Shown: positions 26,801-38,012, numbered from the stretch's first letter. The stretch is 64,000 bases of DNA from Oceanobacter mangrovi (GCF_019740315.1 NZ_JAHXZR010000005.1:1-64000); one strand, 5' to 3'. Notes: generated by a model from the sequence alone, not told the origin. Program-made: numbers and translations.

Positions 26801-29800
26801 GGACGGCGTTGAAAGCACCGTGGTCATCACCGAAACCATCAATAACAGCCACCGCTTGCTGGCCTACTGCGTTGCCGCCGACCCGCAAGCCTTGCAACAG
26901 CAGGGGGCGCAATCACTGGCACAACAATGGCTGAGCCAATTGCATCAGCAGCTGCCCGATTACATGGTGCCGTCAATCTTGATGGTACTGGACGATTTTC
27001 CCCGCAATGTCAGTGGCAAGATTGATCGCAAGGCCCTGCCGACGCCACAACAGTGGCTGGCCAACCAGCCGCAAGCGCTGACCAATGACGCCCTGTCGCC
27101 GCTGGAAACGGTGTTGATAAAACACTGTACCGACGTGCTGCAATTGCCCCAGGCGCAGCCAGAAGATGACTTTTTCATGCTCGGTGGCGATAGCATCAGC
27201 GCCATCATGCTGTGTGCGGCGCTGAGAAGCAGCGGTTATCAGCTGCGTCCGGCGAGTATTTTTACCTTGCGGAAACTGGCCAGTATTGCCGCGGCCATCA
27301 CGCCATCGACTGATATCAGCGCCAACACTGACATCAGCGCCAGCAATAACATCAGTGCCAACCGCACGATTGAATTCAGTGATGGCGACCTACAGCTGTT
27401 GCAACGTGAATACGGCGAGTCGCTGTTTGTCAGCGCCCTGCTGCCGCTACAACAAGGTATGTTGTTTGAAACCCTGTTTGGTCAGGACCTGCAGCAAACC
27501 GAAGAAGACCAGCCACAGGCCAACTACAACGCCTTTACCCGCCTGCACTTCCACGGGCCATTGGATGCCTGGCGGCTACAACAGTCGCTCGATCAGCTGT
27601 TACAGCAATATCCCCAGCTCAATGGGCTGTTTGACACCCATAGTCTGAGCGACAGTGTGTTTGTCTATCCACCAGCGACCCGAGCCGATCACTGGCCGAT
27701 GGCAATCCTCGATCTGTCTCCACTGCCAGCCAGTCAGCGGCTTCAGCAACAGCAGCAAGCTGAACAGCAAATGCTGCAGCAGCCAATGAACAGCGCCAGC
27801 TTCGGTGGTCTGATTCGCGCCCAGTTGTTCAAACACGATGATCAACAGTGGCAACTCTTGCTGGTCATTCACCACCTGGTCACCGATGGCTGGTCAAGCC
27901 CACTGATACTGAACAGCCTGTGCCAGAACTATCACCAGCTTACAAGCGGGTCGAAACTGCAAAAGCCAGCGGATCCGGGCAGCTACGCCAATGTCGTCAA
28001 CCAGCTGGCCGCACGAGATCCAGGCCCCGCCCGTCAGCACTGGCAGCAACAACTGGCCAACATCCAGCCATGCCGCCTGTTTGAAGAAGCTGACAGCACA
28101 GCGCTGGTTGAAGAATTACAGCTGACATTGGCACCGCAGCAGCACCGGCAACTACAGCAACAACTGCAAGCACGCGGGCTGACCCTCAATGCCCTGATGC
28201 AAGGCTTGTGGGCATTGGCGCTGCACGGGCTGAGTGGCCGCAATGAAGTGGTGTTTGGTACACCGGTATCGGGTCGTCAGGCCGACGTTGCCGGTCTGCA
28301 ACAGCAGGTTGGTTTGTTCCTTAACACCTTGCCGGTACGGGTTAACCTGGATGTGCAAACGTCACTGTGGCAGCAGTTAGCCGATATTCAGCAACAACAT
28401 CTGACCAATCTGGATTTTGATACGATCGGGCTGGCGGAAATCCAGCAGCTGGCCGCCGCTTCACAGCTGTTCGACAGCTTGCTGGTAGTGGAAAACTACC
28501 CTGATAACCGTTACCTCAGCGAGCCACTCAGTGCCGCCGCCGACGGCCGTCCGGCGCTGACCATCATCCAGGTCGATAACCGTGGTTACAGTCATTACCC
28601 GCTGGCGCTACTGGTAATCCCGGAAGATGGCCTGAGCCTGCTGCTGGAGAATCGCGGTGCGCTGACCAGTGCGCAGGCACAAGCCTTGTTGCAGCGGCTG
28701 GAGTTCTGGCTGCAGCAGCTGCTTCAGCAACCTGATACGCCGATTTGCCGCTGGCCAATGTTGAGCAACGGCGAACAGCATCAGATTGACCAGATCAACC
28801 AGACCCTCTGGCCGCTGCCGAAAACCAGTTTGCGCAGCCTGTTGCATCAGCAGGCCCGACGTTCGCCGCAGGCCATGGCCCTGCAAGACGACCAGCATCA
28901 GCTCAATTTTGCGGAGCTGAGATTGCAGGTCAGTGCGCTGGCCAGCCAACTGCGTCAGCAAGGCATAGGCCCGGGCGATATTGTGGCGGTTGCCTTGCCG
29001 CGCTCGGCCTGCCTCAGCATTGCCATTCTGGCCGTGATTGAAAGTGGTGCCGCCTATTTGCCGATGGAGCTGGATTACCCGGACGAGCGACTGGCAATCA
29101 TGCTGGAAGACTCTGCCGCCCGTTTGCTGATCAGCCATTCCAGCCAACAAGCCCGCTTCGAGCAGATTCAGGCGGGCAGCCAATTGGCCATTCCACTGCA
29201 GTTGCTGGATCACTTGCCGCTACAACCGGGACAAGCGCTGGCAGACAGCCCTGAAAACGAATTGGCTATTCGCCGCCAACAGCTGCAAACCCTGATGGAC
29301 AGTCTCAGTGATGATCAGCTCGGCCTGCAACCAGACCACCCGGCCTATCTGATCTTTACCTCCGGCACCACAGGGCGTCCCAAAGGCGTGCTGGTTTCTC
29401 ATCAAGCCATCGTCAACCGCATCTTGTGGATGCAGCACCAGTATCCACTGGGGCCGGACGATGCGATTCTGCAGAAAACGCCGTGCAGTTTTGACGTCTC
29501 GGTATGGGAATTTTTCTGGTCCTATCTGACAGGTGCAAGACTGGTGATGGCAGCACCCGACGTTCACAAAGACCCACAGGCTCTGGCTGACACCATTGAG
29601 CGTTTTGGGGTTACAACCCTGCACTTTGTGCCGTCAATGCTGGCGCTGTTTACGGCGTCGCACCAGCACAACACCTCCAACGCGAACGTGCGTTGCAGCA
29701 GTCTGAAACAGGTGTTCTGCAGCGGCGAAGCACTGACCAAAACCCAGGCCCGTAATTTCCGCTCAGTGTTCAATGCCGAGCTGCACAACCTCTATGGACC

Positions 29801-31544
29801 AACCGAAGCCGCTGTCGACGTCAGCTGGCAGCCAGCCTTTGCTGAAGGACTGGATGCCGGTGGTGCCGGAGTGGCGATTGGCAAACCGGTGTGGAATACC
29901 TGCCTGTACATTCTGGACCAGTACCTGCGGCCAGTCGCCCCGGGCTGCGCCGGGGAGCTGTACCTGGCCGGCATTCAGCTGGCGCACGGTTATCTTGGCC
30001 GCCCGGATCTGACCGCCAGCCGCTTTGTTGCGGACCCATTTGGCGAACCCGGCAGCCGCACGTACCGTACCGGTGACCTCGCTCGCTGGCTCGATAGCGG
30101 TGAAGTTGAATACCTCGGCCGAGCGGATGACCAGATCAAGATTCGTGGTCAACGGGTCGAGCTGGGCGAAATCGAAAGCCAATTACGGCAGCAGCCGGAA
30201 GTCGCCAACGCGGTCGTCCAGGCTGTCGAACTCGGTCAGCACGATGACAGCATGGACAGCCGTCAACTGGTTTGCTGGCTGGTCGCTCGTGCTGGCGCTA
30301 ACAGCAGTACAAATCCCGCAGAGCTCGCCAACCGCATTCGCCAGCGCCTCAGCACCACTCTGCCCGCTCATATGGTGCCAGTGGCGGTGGTCTGGATGGA
30401 TGAATTACCGCTTAGCCCCAATGGCAAGCTGGATCGCAAGGCTTTGCCATTACCAGCGACAGAATCCACAGCCCGCCAGTCTGGCCGGGCTCCGGTGGCG
30501 GGGCTGGAAAGCCGTCTGGCGCGGCTGTTTGAACGGCTGCTCGGCCGAGCAGTTATGGCGGAAGATGACTTCTTTGCCATCGGCGGCCATTCGTTATTGG
30601 CGATGCAGCTGGCGGCCCTGGTTCGCAAGGAGCTCAAACGCGACATCAGCGTCGGACAGATCATCCTTAATCCGACGGTGGCCAGTCTGGCGGAACAGCT
30701 GAACAGCGACGTCATGCTGAACGACTTTGGCCAGCAGGGCTTTGGTGAAGTGCTGCCATTACGCAAAGGTCTGACCCAGGGCCAGCAGCTGTTGTGCTTC
30801 TGCCCGGGTTCCGGCTTTGCCTGGCAATACAGCGTGCTGTCACGCTACCTGGACCCGAACTGGAGCATTACGGGCCTGCAATCGCCGCGGCCAGATGGTC
30901 TGATTGCCCGTAGTGCTGACATGCAGGAACTGATTAATCGCCAGCTGCAGATCATCCGTTCGATACAGCCTCAGGGGCCGTATTACCTGCTCGGTTATTC
31001 CCTCGGTGGCACCATCGCCTGGCACCTGGCGCGCAGGCTGGAGGATCTCGGCGAACAGGTGGCCTTCCTCGGTCTGCTCGATACCTATCCAACCGAAGTT
31101 CACGACTGGAATGACCCCGAAGGGGCTGAGGCCAGCGCCGGGGCGGAACGCGAGCAACAACAGCTGCTCACCGATGCCATGAATGCCGGTGATGAGACGG
31201 CAGAATCTGAAAATCAGGCTATCCAGCAAGAACGTGACGCCATGCTGCAGCAGATTTTCGCCAACTATCAGGATGCCGTACGGCTGTTAGCCAAAACCCG
31301 TACGCCGACCTATAAGGGCAATGCCGAATTGTTTGTCGCCAACCGAGATTTGCCGGATTACATCGACCCGGGCAACGACTGGCTGAGCTACATCCGTGCC
31401 CCTCAGTCGCTACAGCTGCATCTGCTCGACAGCAGCCACGAAGACATTTTGTCACCCGCCTCCTTGCAGGTGTTGGGGCCCTTACTGAATAGCAGGCTGA
31501 ATGAAAGTCTCAACCAGAGTCTGAACACGGAGAACAAGCAATGA
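23895..31544 (+). CDS. Dimodular siderophore NRPS, C-A-T-C-A-T-TE (EntF/DhbF-like)
   Basis: 2549 residues. Module 1: condensation domain (HHLMLDG near residue 195), adenylation ([15 protein letters not shown] ~675), carrier Ser1100 (LGGDSISA). Module 2: condensation (HHLVTDGWS ~1326), adenylation (~1640-2180), carrier Ser2233 (IGGHSLLA), thioesterase with Ser2369 (GYSLGG), Asp (LLDTYP) and His (SSHEDIL). No epimerisation domain. Reading the specificity pocket by eye: A2 gives D1867-V-W-H1910-F-S-L-V-D, the EntF serine code. A1 gives D737-S-L-D779-I-I-L-V-D; acidic residue 779 at the fourth position is typical of Lys/Orn/Arg pockets. It would build DHB-(basic)-Ser units and oligomerise them on the TE. 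EntF is monomodular (~1293 residues), so this is closer in layout to DhbF. SD: AAGGA before ATG 23895. Confidence 0.96.
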   Translation: MTSAHLNAASELAQHPAANTGVTDSGTVSWRSAPMLDGQQAIWLADQLGEEDHVYAISHCVELRGQLNADYLQQAIRMGIAEADTVCARYPLSSATNPQTTAGIAPMQLASGLNWQDVEAPRWLDATELAGATSSMNAAELRQLAFDWMWQQSREPYSVSSPQPLQQQQVIIRLSNTDESQPDSPQHWLWFQKFHHLMLDGFSFTALTRRISDIYQQLWHQQPVSASPFTAVADVSNEYQQYRHSEAWQQDKQFWFDNCATASPVYTLSRQGPANDLPTARIVSHQQWLDAETLSQLHQLSQQLGNELKASQKPALSDWIMAWLTAYLARYTGLNRHRVGVPFMRRMGSAAIRSTAPVVNVLPVQLDLEEHTDWLELACHIKQQLKTVRRHQRYDAEQIQRDQQHLNDQSGKLYGPLLNYKLFDFQLQLPAAEAETHHLATGPIDDFEFGILVHDDRILLELRAEQGRYQPEELQQHGERLQQLLQHWLEHPKTAVQQLPLLTATEHQQLQQWSNGLQVEPEAGQQTILATLFASLQAQPAQTALICGEQQLSNEQVQQRIQQLSHWLIQQQCGPGTIVAVAIPRSVDALLAMLAVMNSGATFMPVDLDYPAERIAMMCEDAAPSLLLSRSDAEADFPSSLPRLNIDQQQAEIEAMPNGPVTDQHRLSPLCRQHIAYVIFTSGSTGRPKGVMNSHGALLNLLTSHRQSIYSPALEQQQQNHPGRPLMAAHTHSFSFDSSWLQVFWLVLGQTLVIFDEQQRRDAHGLAESIRQLPIDALDLPPSFCSQLLNALELQNQQAESAHWPTLILIGGEAAPAALWQQLRQLHQQYGLQSHNLYGPTEYTVDTLRAAIAEHPEPVIGRPIGNTRALVLDGRLRQLPAGVIGELYLSGRGLANGYLGRADLTAARFVANPFISASSANAERMYRTGDLVRWSEQGQLEYLGRSDDQIKIRGYRVELGEVENALSLLDGVESTVVITETINNSHRLLAYCVAADPQALQQQGAQSLAQQWLSQLHQQLPDYMVPSILMVLDDFPRNVSGKIDRKALPTPQQWLANQPQALTNDALSPLETVLIKHCTDVLQLPQAQPEDDFFMLGGDSISAIMLCAALRSSGYQLRPASIFTLRKLASIAAAITPSTDISANTDISASNNISANRTIEFSDGDLQLLQREYGESLFVSALLPLQQGMLFETLFGQDLQQTEEDQPQANYNAFTRLHFHGPLDAWRLQQSLDQLLQQYPQLNGLFDTHSLSDSVFVYPPATRADHWPMAILDLSPLPASQRLQQQQQAEQQMLQQPMNSASFGGLIRAQLFKHDDQQWQLLLVIHHLVTDGWSSPLILNSLCQNYHQLTSGSKLQKPADPGSYANVVNQLAARDPGPARQHWQQQLANIQPCRLFEEADSTALVEELQLTLAPQQHRQLQQQLQARGLTLNALMQGLWALALHGLSGRNEVVFGTPVSGRQADVAGLQQQVGLFLNTLPVRVNLDVQTSLWQQLADIQQQHLTNLDFDTIGLAEIQQLAAASQLFDSLLVVENYPDNRYLSEPLSAAADGRPALTIIQVDNRGYSHYPLALLVIPEDGLSLLLENRGALTSAQAQALLQRLEFWLQQLLQQPDTPICRWPMLSNGEQHQIDQINQTLWPLPKTSLRSLLHQQARRSPQAMALQDDQHQLNFAELRLQVSALASQLRQQGIGPGDIVAVALPRSACLSIAILAVIESGAAYLPMELDYPDERLAIMLEDSAARLLISHSSQQARFEQIQAGSQLAIPLQLLDHLPLQPGQALADSPENELAIRRQQLQTLMDSLSDDQLGLQPDHPAYLIFTSGTTGRPKGVLVSHQAIVNRILWMQHQYPLGPDDAILQKTPCSFDVSVWEFFWSYLTGARLVMAAPDVHKDPQALADTIERFGVTTLHFVPSMLALFTASHQHNTSNANVRCSSLKQVFCSGEALTKTQARNFRSVFNAELHNLYGPTEAAVDVSWQPAFAEGLDAGGAGVAIGKPVWNTCLYILDQYLRPVAPGCAGELYLAGIQLAHGYLGRPDLTASRFVADPFGEPGSRTYRTGDLARWLDSGEVEYLGRADDQIKIRGQRVELGEIESQLRQQPEVANAVVQAVELGQHDDSMDSRQLVCWLVARAGANSSTNPAELANRIRQRLSTTLPAHMVPVAVVWMDELPLSPNGKLDRKALPLPATESTARQSGRAPVAGLESRLARLFERLLGRAVMAEDDFFAIGGHSLLAMQLAALVRKELKRDISVGQIILNPTVASLAEQLNSDVMLNDFGQQGFGEVLPLRKGLTQGQQLLCFCPGSGFAWQYSVLSRYLDPNWSITGLQSPRPDGLIARSADMQELINRQLQIIRSIQPQGPYYLLGYSLGGTIAWHLARRLEDLGEQVAFLGLLDTYPTEVHDWNDPEGAEASAGAEREQQQLLTDAMNAGDETAESENQAIQQERDAMLQQIFANYQDAVRLLAKTRTPTYKGNAELFVANRDLPDYIDPGNDWLSYIRAPQSLQLHLLDSSHEDILSPASLQVLGPLLNSRLNESLNQSLNTENKQ

Positions 31545-32827
31545 AACGCTCACTGATGGTGGACTTTGGTTTGCTGGCCAGCAACCGCGACTTCCGCAAT
31601 GTGTTTATCGCACGCACCATTTCCCTGCTGGGACTGGGCATGTTGTCGGTGGCCTTGCCGATTCAGGTGTTTGACCTCACCGCCGACAGCTTTCAGGTCG
31701 GTCTGGTGATGTCACTGGAAGGTATCGGCCTGTTCATTGGCCTGCTGTACGGCGGCGTGCTGGCGGATCGGTATAACCGTAAACGCCTGATCCTGCTGGC
31801 ACGGGGCATCTGTGGGCTGGGGTTTGTCGGGCTCGCCGCCAACGCCATGTGGCTGCCAGAGCCTTCCTTGTATGCCATCTGGTTACTGGCGATCTGGGAC
31901 GGCTTTTTTGGGGCTATCGGTGTCACCGCCCTGCTGGCTGCCATGCCTCATATCGTTGGCCGCGAAAATCTGATGCAGGCCCGGGCAATCAGCATGGTCA
32001 GCATGCGATTGGCGACGGTGATTTCTCCAGCCCTCGGCGGTCTGGTGGCTGCCAGCCTGAGTGTCGCCTGGAACTATTGGCTGGCCGCCATCGGTACCGG
32101 ACTGACGCTGCTACCGCTGTTAAAGCTGCCAGACATGCGTCCGCCAGAACCTGATGAAGAAGAGCATCCGCTGGCAGCGATTGCCTCCGGCTTCCGTTAC
32201 CTGCTGGAAAATCGCATCGTTGGTTGTGTGGTGCTGGCCGGTACGCTGGTGACTCTCACCACCGCCATTCGGGTGTTGTTTCCACAGCTCTCTGAAACGG
32301 TTTATCACACCGGGCCAGCGGAAGTCGGGCTGATGTACTCGGCGATTGCCCTGGGTGGCACACTCGGCGCCCTGGTCAGTGGCTGGGCCAATCATTTACA
32401 ACGACCGGGCCAGACCATGTTGCTGCTGAGTCTTGGCGTTTATGGCTGTGTGATGGCGCTGGGGCTAGTCAGTCTGTTCTGGCTGGCGCTGCTGGTGCTG
32501 ATTGTGATGGGCTATCTGGTGTCGATCACCGCACTGTTGCAGTACACCCTGGTGCAGGGTCACACGCCAGATCAGTATCTCGGCCGCATCAATGGCATCT
32601 GGACCGCCCAGGATGCCTCTGGTGATTCCATCGCCACACTGGCGGTTGGTGCCATGGGAAAAAGTCTCAGCACCCTGTCGAGTGTACTGGTGATCGGAGC
32701 CTCCACCCTGACACTCGGAGTGTTAATGACGCTGGGATTCCGCCAACTGGCGAACGCCGGTTTCCAGGCGGAAGCAGACGAGCAGCCGGATCAACCAGAC
32801 ACTGCAGCGTCTGATCAACCAGCCTGA
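31541..32827 (+). CDS. entS: EntS-like MFS siderophore exporter
   Basis: 428 residues, 12 predicted helices, major facilitator family. EntS exports enterobactin-type siderophores across the inner membrane. It begins in the EntS manner ([18 protein letters not shown]), has the [15 protein letters not shown] motif between TM2 and TM3, and a charged cytoplasmic loop ([11 protein letters not shown]). The start overlaps the NRPS stop by 4 bases. It gives the cluster a second exporter besides the RND system. The C-terminal tail is acidic. Confidence 0.92.
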   Translation: MKRSLMVDFGLLASNRDFRNVFIARTISLLGLGMLSVALPIQVFDLTADSFQVGLVMSLEGIGLFIGLLYGGVLADRYNRKRLILLARGICGLGFVGLAANAMWLPEPSLYAIWLLAIWDGFFGAIGVTALLAAMPHIVGRENLMQARAISMVSMRLATVISPALGGLVAASLSVAWNYWLAAIGTGLTLLPLLKLPDMRPPEPDEEEHPLAAIASGFRYLLENRIVGCVVLAGTLVTLTTAIRVLFPQLSETVYHTGPAEVGLMYSAIALGGTLGALVSGWANHLQRPGQTMLLLSLGVYGCVMALGLVSLFWLALLVLIVMGYLVSITALLQYTLVQGHTPDQYLGRINGIWTAQDASGDSIATLAVGAMGKSLSTLSSVLVIGASTLTLGVLMTLGFRQLANAGFQAEADEQPDQPDTAASDQPA

Positions 32828-32857
32828 CCCTCAAACCGCTGCTTTTCGCTCCGCTAC

Positions 32858-32884
32858 TTCATGGTCTGCAGTGCAGGCCATGAA
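32858..32884 (+). terminator. Candidate terminator after entS
   Basis: A 12-bp stem (TTCATGG-T-CTGC / GCAG-G-CCATGAA, one G-T pair) with a 3-nt loop starts 31 bases after the entS stop. The T-run (ATTTTTGT) is 19 bases further on, so termination strength is uncertain. Confidence 0.5.
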
Positions 32885-33002
32885 GCTACAACTACTTCAC
32901 ATATTTTTGTCAATCTCGGTAAATAAAGACGGTTTACTTTATTTGTTCATTCGCTGGCACCAGAATGGCCGCTCTTTTATTCAGAACTTGCAAGGAAACA
33001 CC

Positions 33003-33479
33003 ATGAAACGCCTGCTTTTGCCTGCCCTGTCATTGGCATTACTGACTTCTACGGCCATGGCAGCCAAACCTGATTTTGCATCCAATGCTGATACCGATGC
33101 CATGCAACAGCAAGGTAAGGAAATGCAAGACAAGGCTAAGGACAAGCTGAAAGGCAAGTCTGAAGAAGCCCACGCCAATGCCGCCGAGAAGAAGGCGGAA
33201 GGCCAACAGAAAGCGGAAGACGCTCGTTCAAAGGGTGCAGAGAAGCGCGAAGAAATGAGCGACAAGGCTCACGAGAAAGGTGATGCGGCCAAGGAAAAAG
33301 GCCAGCAGAAACTGGAAGACGGCAAGCAGCAAGCCAAAGACAAAATGACCGAAGGCCGCGAAAAAGCCGACGAAAAAATGGGTCAGGCCAAAGAAGCGAA
33401 GGCCCGGGAAGAGAAGGCTGCAGAAGAAAAAGCCAAGTCAGAAAAAGAAGACAAACCATGGTGGAAATTCGGCAGCTGA
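33003..33479 (+). CDS. Secreted highly charged Lys/Glu/Ala-rich helical protein
   Basis: 158 residues. I prefer ATG 33003, with AAGGAAA 8 nt upstream, because it places a clean signal peptide (MKRLLLPALSLALLTSTAMA) at the start; an upstream in-frame ATG would bury it. The mature part is almost entirely charged amphipathic helix with recurring Lys-Ala/Glu-Lys patterns (AEKKAEGQQKAEDARSKG), without cysteine, resembling LEA or apolipoprotein-like sequences. It ends KPWWKFGS. Function is unknown. It is probably periplasmic, and stress protection or envelope binding is a guess. It stands alone between candidate terminators. Confidence 0.8.
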   Translation: MKRLLLPALSLALLTSTAMAAKPDFASNADTDAMQQQGKEMQDKAKDKLKGKSEEAHANAAEKKAEGQQKAEDARSKGAEKREEMSDKAHEKGDAAKEKGQQKLEDGKQQAKDKMTEGREKADEKMGQAKEAKAREEKAAEEKAKSEKEDKPWWKFGS

Positions 33480-33506
33480 TCCAGCCGCTGTTTTTACCTG
33501 CATTCC

Positions 33507-33530
33507 GTCAGGCTGTGTTCACGGCCTGAC
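33507..33530 (+). terminator. Candidate terminator after charged secreted protein
   Basis: GTCAGGC and GCCTGAC form a 7-bp stem with a 10-nt loop, 28 bases past the stop codon; a short TTTT follows only 20 bases later. Weak candidate. Confidence 0.35.
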
Positions 33531-33643
33531 TCCCCAACCCCTCCTCCTGTTTTCTGACGCCCGACTGTACTTCTATCTGTCATGCTGGTGTGATAGCTTG
33601 CGCGGCTTTTTTGACCCCGGCGACCACACGGAGAAGAACACTG

Positions 33644-35035
33644 ATGATCTGCGGCTTTGACTACGGCACTTCCAATTGCGCGATGGGCGTACTGGACGAC
33701 CAACAAATTCGACTGGCGCAGGTTGATGGTGACAAATCCTTTATGCCGTCCGCGCTTTATGCGCTGGGACGTGAGCTGATCTGCGAACAGGTGGGTCTGC
33801 AGCTGCCAGCAGGCACAGTGCGGGACGAATTTGTGAATGATCGTCGTGGCCAACTGGCGATGGCCCGCCGCATCCTCGATGAGCTGGATCTCGGCCCCGC
33901 CAACAGCGACGACGAACCCGTGATGTTTGTCGGCCAGCAGGCCTTTGGCCACTACTTCGCTGATCCGGAAGAAGGTTATTTTGTTAAGTCGCCGAAATCC
34001 TATCTGGGTGCCAGCGGCCTGCGGCCGGAATTTGTTGGCTTCTTCGAAGACATAGTCACGGCCATGATGCAGACGGTCAAACAACGTGCCGAGACGTCAT
34101 TGGGACGCGAGTTGACACATACCGTGATCGGCCGTCCGGTTAACTTTCAGGGTTCACTGGCGACGGACAGCGGCGCTGAACAAAGTAACCAGCAAGCGCT
34201 GGCGATTCTGACCAAGGCCGCCAAACGCAGTGGTTTCCGCGAGGTGGAATTCCAGTTTGAGCCGATTGCCGCCGGGCTCAGTTTCGAGCGCGACCTGACC
34301 GAAAACAAGACCGTCCTGGTGGTTGATATCGGCGGTGGTACCACCGACTGCGCCATGGTGCGAATGGGCCCGGATCACCGCCAGCTGGCCGACCGCAGTG
34401 CCGACTTCCTTGGCCATACCGGTGAGCGAACCGGCGGTAACGATCTTGATATTGCGCTGGCTGGCAAACAACTGATGCCGCTGTTCGGCATGACCGCCGA
34501 TCTCAAAAGCGGCAAGCCGATGCCCACCAAAACCTTCCTTGATGCAGTTTGCACCAACGATGTCAGCGCACTGGGGCGTTTTGCCAGCCTCGAAACCACC
34601 CTGTATTTGCAGCAACTGCAACGGGATTGTCTGCAACCGGAACTGATCGCCCGGCTGCTGAAGCTGCAACACAACAAGCAGAACCAGCAGTTGGTACGGA
34701 TGGCCGAAAACGCCAAGATCGCCTTGTCAGACAGCCCGCAAGCCCGGGTTGAACTGGAGTTTGTTGAAGCGGGTTTACATACGCTGATCAGCGGCGACCA
34801 GTTACGGCAGGCCATCGAGCGGCCGTTGCAACGGATCACTGAATTGATGAAGGAAGCCGTTCAGCAAGCCGGCCGGGCACCGGACCTGGTGTTTGTCACC
34901 GGCGGCAGTGCCCGCTCACCGGTGATTCGTGAAGCGGTTGCCCGCACATTGGGGGATATTCCGCTGCTCGACGGCGATCACTTTGGTAGCGTGGTGTCGG
35001 GCCTGACCGAATGGGCCGAGCGGATTTATCGTTAA
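33644..35035 (+). CDS. yegD: YegD-like Hsp70-family chaperone
   Basis: 463 residues. ATG 33644 has GGAGAAG upstream and starts at the nucleotide-binding motif MICGFDYGTSNCAMG; an in-frame ATG 54 bases earlier adds an unlikely leader. It has the actin/Hsp70 ATPase fold: phosphate 1 (FDYGTSN), phosphate 2 (VVDIGGGTTDCAMV) and the adenosine motif (VFVTGGSARSPVI). It lacks the DnaK peptide-binding domain, as YegD does. No DnaJ or GrpE partner is nearby. The client is unknown. Confidence 0.88.
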   Translation: MICGFDYGTSNCAMGVLDDQQIRLAQVDGDKSFMPSALYALGRELICEQVGLQLPAGTVRDEFVNDRRGQLAMARRILDELDLGPANSDDEPVMFVGQQAFGHYFADPEEGYFVKSPKSYLGASGLRPEFVGFFEDIVTAMMQTVKQRAETSLGRELTHTVIGRPVNFQGSLATDSGAEQSNQQALAILTKAAKRSGFREVEFQFEPIAAGLSFERDLTENKTVLVVDIGGGTTDCAMVRMGPDHRQLADRSADFLGHTGERTGGNDLDIALAGKQLMPLFGMTADLKSGKPMPTKTFLDAVCTNDVSALGRFASLETTLYLQQLQRDCLQPELIARLLKLQHNKQNQQLVRMAENAKIALSDSPQARVELEFVEAGLHTLISGDQLRQAIERPLQRITELMKEAVQQAGRAPDLVFVTGGSARSPVIREAVARTLGDIPLLDGDHFGSVVSGLTEWAERIYR

Positions 35036-35250
35036 TCCGTCGTCAACAATAAAGGGGGCAAGTCCCTGCATGCCAGGACCCTACAGTTGGACGGCCGTCA
35101 GAGACAGGCATGCCGAGGATAGAATTTGCGTAGGGGCAAGGCATGCCTTGCCTGTAAAAACAGAACCGTTTGATTAACGGAATTCACTTGAGCGCAGCAG
35201 GTCCCATCGGCACACTATTTCAATAAATGCGCTCACCTGGAGGACGAATA
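35036..35250. other. Intergenic region with repeated GCATGCC palindromes
   Basis: The gap between yegD and the PEBP gene holds three GCATGCC cores (about 35069, 35108 and 35141). It includes a perfect 18-bp palindrome GGCAAGGCATGCCTTGCC (35135-35152), followed by TGTAAAAAC. The segment 35063-35087 resembles 37965-37989 (4 mismatches in 25). It may be a REP-like element and may also end yegD transcription. Confidence 0.55.
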
Positions 35251-35877
35251 ATGAAACTGGAAAGCACCAGCCTGACCGATGGCCAGCCGATTCCGCCGCA
35301 ATACGCTTTTGCGGTTCCTGCTACTGAAGGCCACGTCAGCCTGTCCGACAACCTCAATCCACAACTTGCCTGGTCTGATGCGCCAGCCGCCACCAAATCC
35401 TTTGTGGTGGTCGTGCATGACCCGGATGTGCCGTCAGTCGGTGACGACGTCAATCAGGAAGGCAAGCAGGTTCCAGCGGATCTGCCGCGCGTCGATTTCT
35501 ACCACTGGTTGCTGTGGAATATTCCGGCAGATGTGACTGAATTGGCCGAGGGCAGTCACTGTGGCGGCATTACCGCCAAAGGTAAATCCGGCCCGGACGC
35601 TCCCGCAGGGTATGTTCATGGTCTGAATGATTACACCGGCTGGTTTGCCGGTGATGCCGATATGGGCGGCGATTATTACGGCTATGATGGCCCTTGCCCG
35701 CCATGGAATGATTCCATTATTCACCACTATCACTTCACGGTTTATGCGCTGGATGTCGCTACGCTGGAACTGGGTGCCGGGGTTAACGGTGCCGGATTAC
35801 TGGTGGCTATTGAAGGTCATGTGCTGGATCAGGCGAGTTTGGTAGGTACCTATACTCTGAATCCAGAACTGCTTTGA
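35251..35877 (+). CDS. YbhB/YbcL-family PEBP protein
   Basis: 208 residues, phosphatidylethanolamine-binding-like family (Raf kinase inhibitor homologues). ATG 35251 has GGAGGAC 8 nt upstream. Visible family features: PQLAWSDAPAATKSFVVVVHDPDVP, the central YHWLLWNIP and the C-terminal GPCPPWNDSIIHHYHFTVYALD. No signal peptide is seen, so it is probably cytoplasmic. Role not known. A dispersed repeat begins 2 bases after its stop codon. Confidence 0.9.
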   Translation: MKLESTSLTDGQPIPPQYAFAVPATEGHVSLSDNLNPQLAWSDAPAATKSFVVVVHDPDVPSVGDDVNQEGKQVPADLPRVDFYHWLLWNIPADVTELAEGSHCGGITAKGKSGPDAPAGYVHGLNDYTGWFAGDADMGGDYYGYDGPCPPWNDSIIHHYHFTVYALDVATLELGAGVNGAGLLVAIEGHVLDQASLVGTYTLNPELL

Positions 35878-35878
35878 T

Positions 35879-36008
35879 TTTCTATCTGCGTTGCCACTGC
35901 AGCGTTAAAAACAGGCTCAAATCGGTTATTTATTACGCATAAACTCCCTCTTTTCTCCTGTTTTTGCCTTGCATTGACTGCCTCGAAAACAAAAATCAAC
36001 AGCCTGAT
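35879..36008 (-). repeat. Dispersed 130-bp repeat, copy 2
   Basis: Reverse complement of this stretch aligns without gaps to 8161-8290 at about 85% identity. It lies between the convergent PEBP and cysB genes, starting 2 bases after the PEBP stop codon and ending 15 bases before the cysB terminator hairpin. The peptide-like frame in copy 1 is also open here with conserved residues. Confidence 0.75.
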
Positions 36009-36022
36009 AATCAATAAACAAT

Positions 36023-36047
36023 GGGCGAGCGGATATTCCGTTCGCCC
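36023..36047 (-). terminator. Candidate cysB terminator
   Basis: GGGCGA-x-CGGA-ATA-TCCG-x-TCGCCC (read on the minus strand) forms a 10-bp stem with one mismatch and a 3-nt loop, 26 bases past the cysB stop. It is followed by ATTGTTTATT. Confidence 0.6.
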
Positions 36048-36072
36048 AGCAGTTTGAATGCCGCCAAATGAC

Positions 36073-37071
<999 letters not shown>

Positions 37072-37168
37072 TTATAAAAATATAAATAAATATTCTTTTT
37101 AAGTATAGATCATAGCCACTAGAGTAGCCCTGCAAATCCTCCCAAAGAATGGCAGCGACTACCGACAC

Positions 37169-37939
37169 ATGGACATCTTGTTATACATACTCGCCGGCGC
37201 AGGTGTCGGATTTATAGTGGGTCTGACCGGTATTGGTGGTGGTGCGCTGATGACTCCGTTGTTGCTGTTATTTGGCTTTCCTGCCCATACGGCGATTGGT
37301 ACCGACCTGATGTATGCAGCGGTGACCAAGGCCTCTGGCGCCTGGTCCCACCACCGTCAGGGGCATATTGACTGGACCATTCTTCGACGCCTCGCACTGG
37401 GGAGTATAAGCGCCTCCCTTATCACAGGTCTTGTGCTTGATTTGTATTTTGATGACTCCGAGCAATATGGTCACATTTTGACCAACGTGCTGGGTGCCAT
37501 GCTTTTGATTACCGCTTTCTCGATTATTTTCCGTCGTGGTATCCAGCAATGGTCCGGTAAATTGCTGGGCGACCACCCCGCTCGTATCGCCGCCCTGACC
37601 GTCATTGCCGGGGTTGTGCTGGGCGTGCTGGTAACCCTGTCATCGGTTGGCGCTGGTGCCATTGGTACCGCGCTGCTGATGATTCTTTACCCGGCCCTGC
37701 GTTCTACCAATGTAGTCGGAACCGACATTGCCCATGCAGTACCACTGACGTTTGCTGCGGGTTTGATCCATATATATCTGGGCAATGTGGACTTTGTTTT
37801 GTTGGGTGCATTACTGGTTGGTTCCGTGCCTGCGATTCAGGTGTCGTCGCGACTCGCAAAACACATTCCCGACAGCGTGTTGCGCAGCATCCTGGCCAGC
37901 ATGCTGTTTGGCCTGGGTCTGAAATACGCGCTGTTTTAG
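37169..37939 (+). CDS. TauE/SafE-family membrane transporter
   Basis: 256 residues, about eight hydrophobic segments arranged as two repeats, each with the family glycine/small-residue motif (FIVGLTGIGGGALMTPLLLL; LVTLSSVGAGAIGTALLMILYP). Members export sulfite or sulfoacetate-type anions. The divergent cysB 121 bp away supports a link to sulfur metabolism. No good SD precedes ATG 37169, so the start may be imprecise. Confidence 0.88.
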   Translation: MDILLYILAGAGVGFIVGLTGIGGGALMTPLLLLFGFPAHTAIGTDLMYAAVTKASGAWSHHRQGHIDWTILRRLALGSISASLITGLVLDLYFDDSEQYGHILTNVLGAMLLITAFSIIFRRGIQQWSGKLLGDHPARIAALTVIAGVVLGVLVTLSSVGAGAIGTALLMILYPALRSTNVVGTDIAHAVPLTFAAGLIHIYLGNVDFVLLGALLVGSVPAIQVSSRLAKHIPDSVLRSILASMLFGLGLKYALF

Positions 37940-37964
37940 CAGCGCCATTGATTACCGTTTCTTG

Positions 37965-37989
37965 TCCAGGCATGCCGGGACCCTGCAGT
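37965..37989. repeat. Short dispersed repeat resembling 35063-35087
   Basis: Both sites carry a GCATGCC-GGACCCT-CAGT core: 25 bases with 4 mismatches. Both lie just downstream of genes. The length is too short for a firm family call. Confidence 0.4.
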
Positions 37990-38012
37990 CATCCCAAAAC
38001 AAACTTGTTGGG

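Noticed and set aside
23895-31544. Calling the NRPS EntF and the product enterobactin
   Set aside because: EntF has one module of about 1293 residues. This enzyme has two modules and a second amino-acid pocket, so only serine incorporation is shared.
35135-35152. Perfect palindrome GGCAAGGCATGCCTTGCC as the yegD terminator
   Set aside because: It is 100 bases from the stop, has no T-tract and belongs to a set of GCATGCC repeats, so it is described as a repeat.
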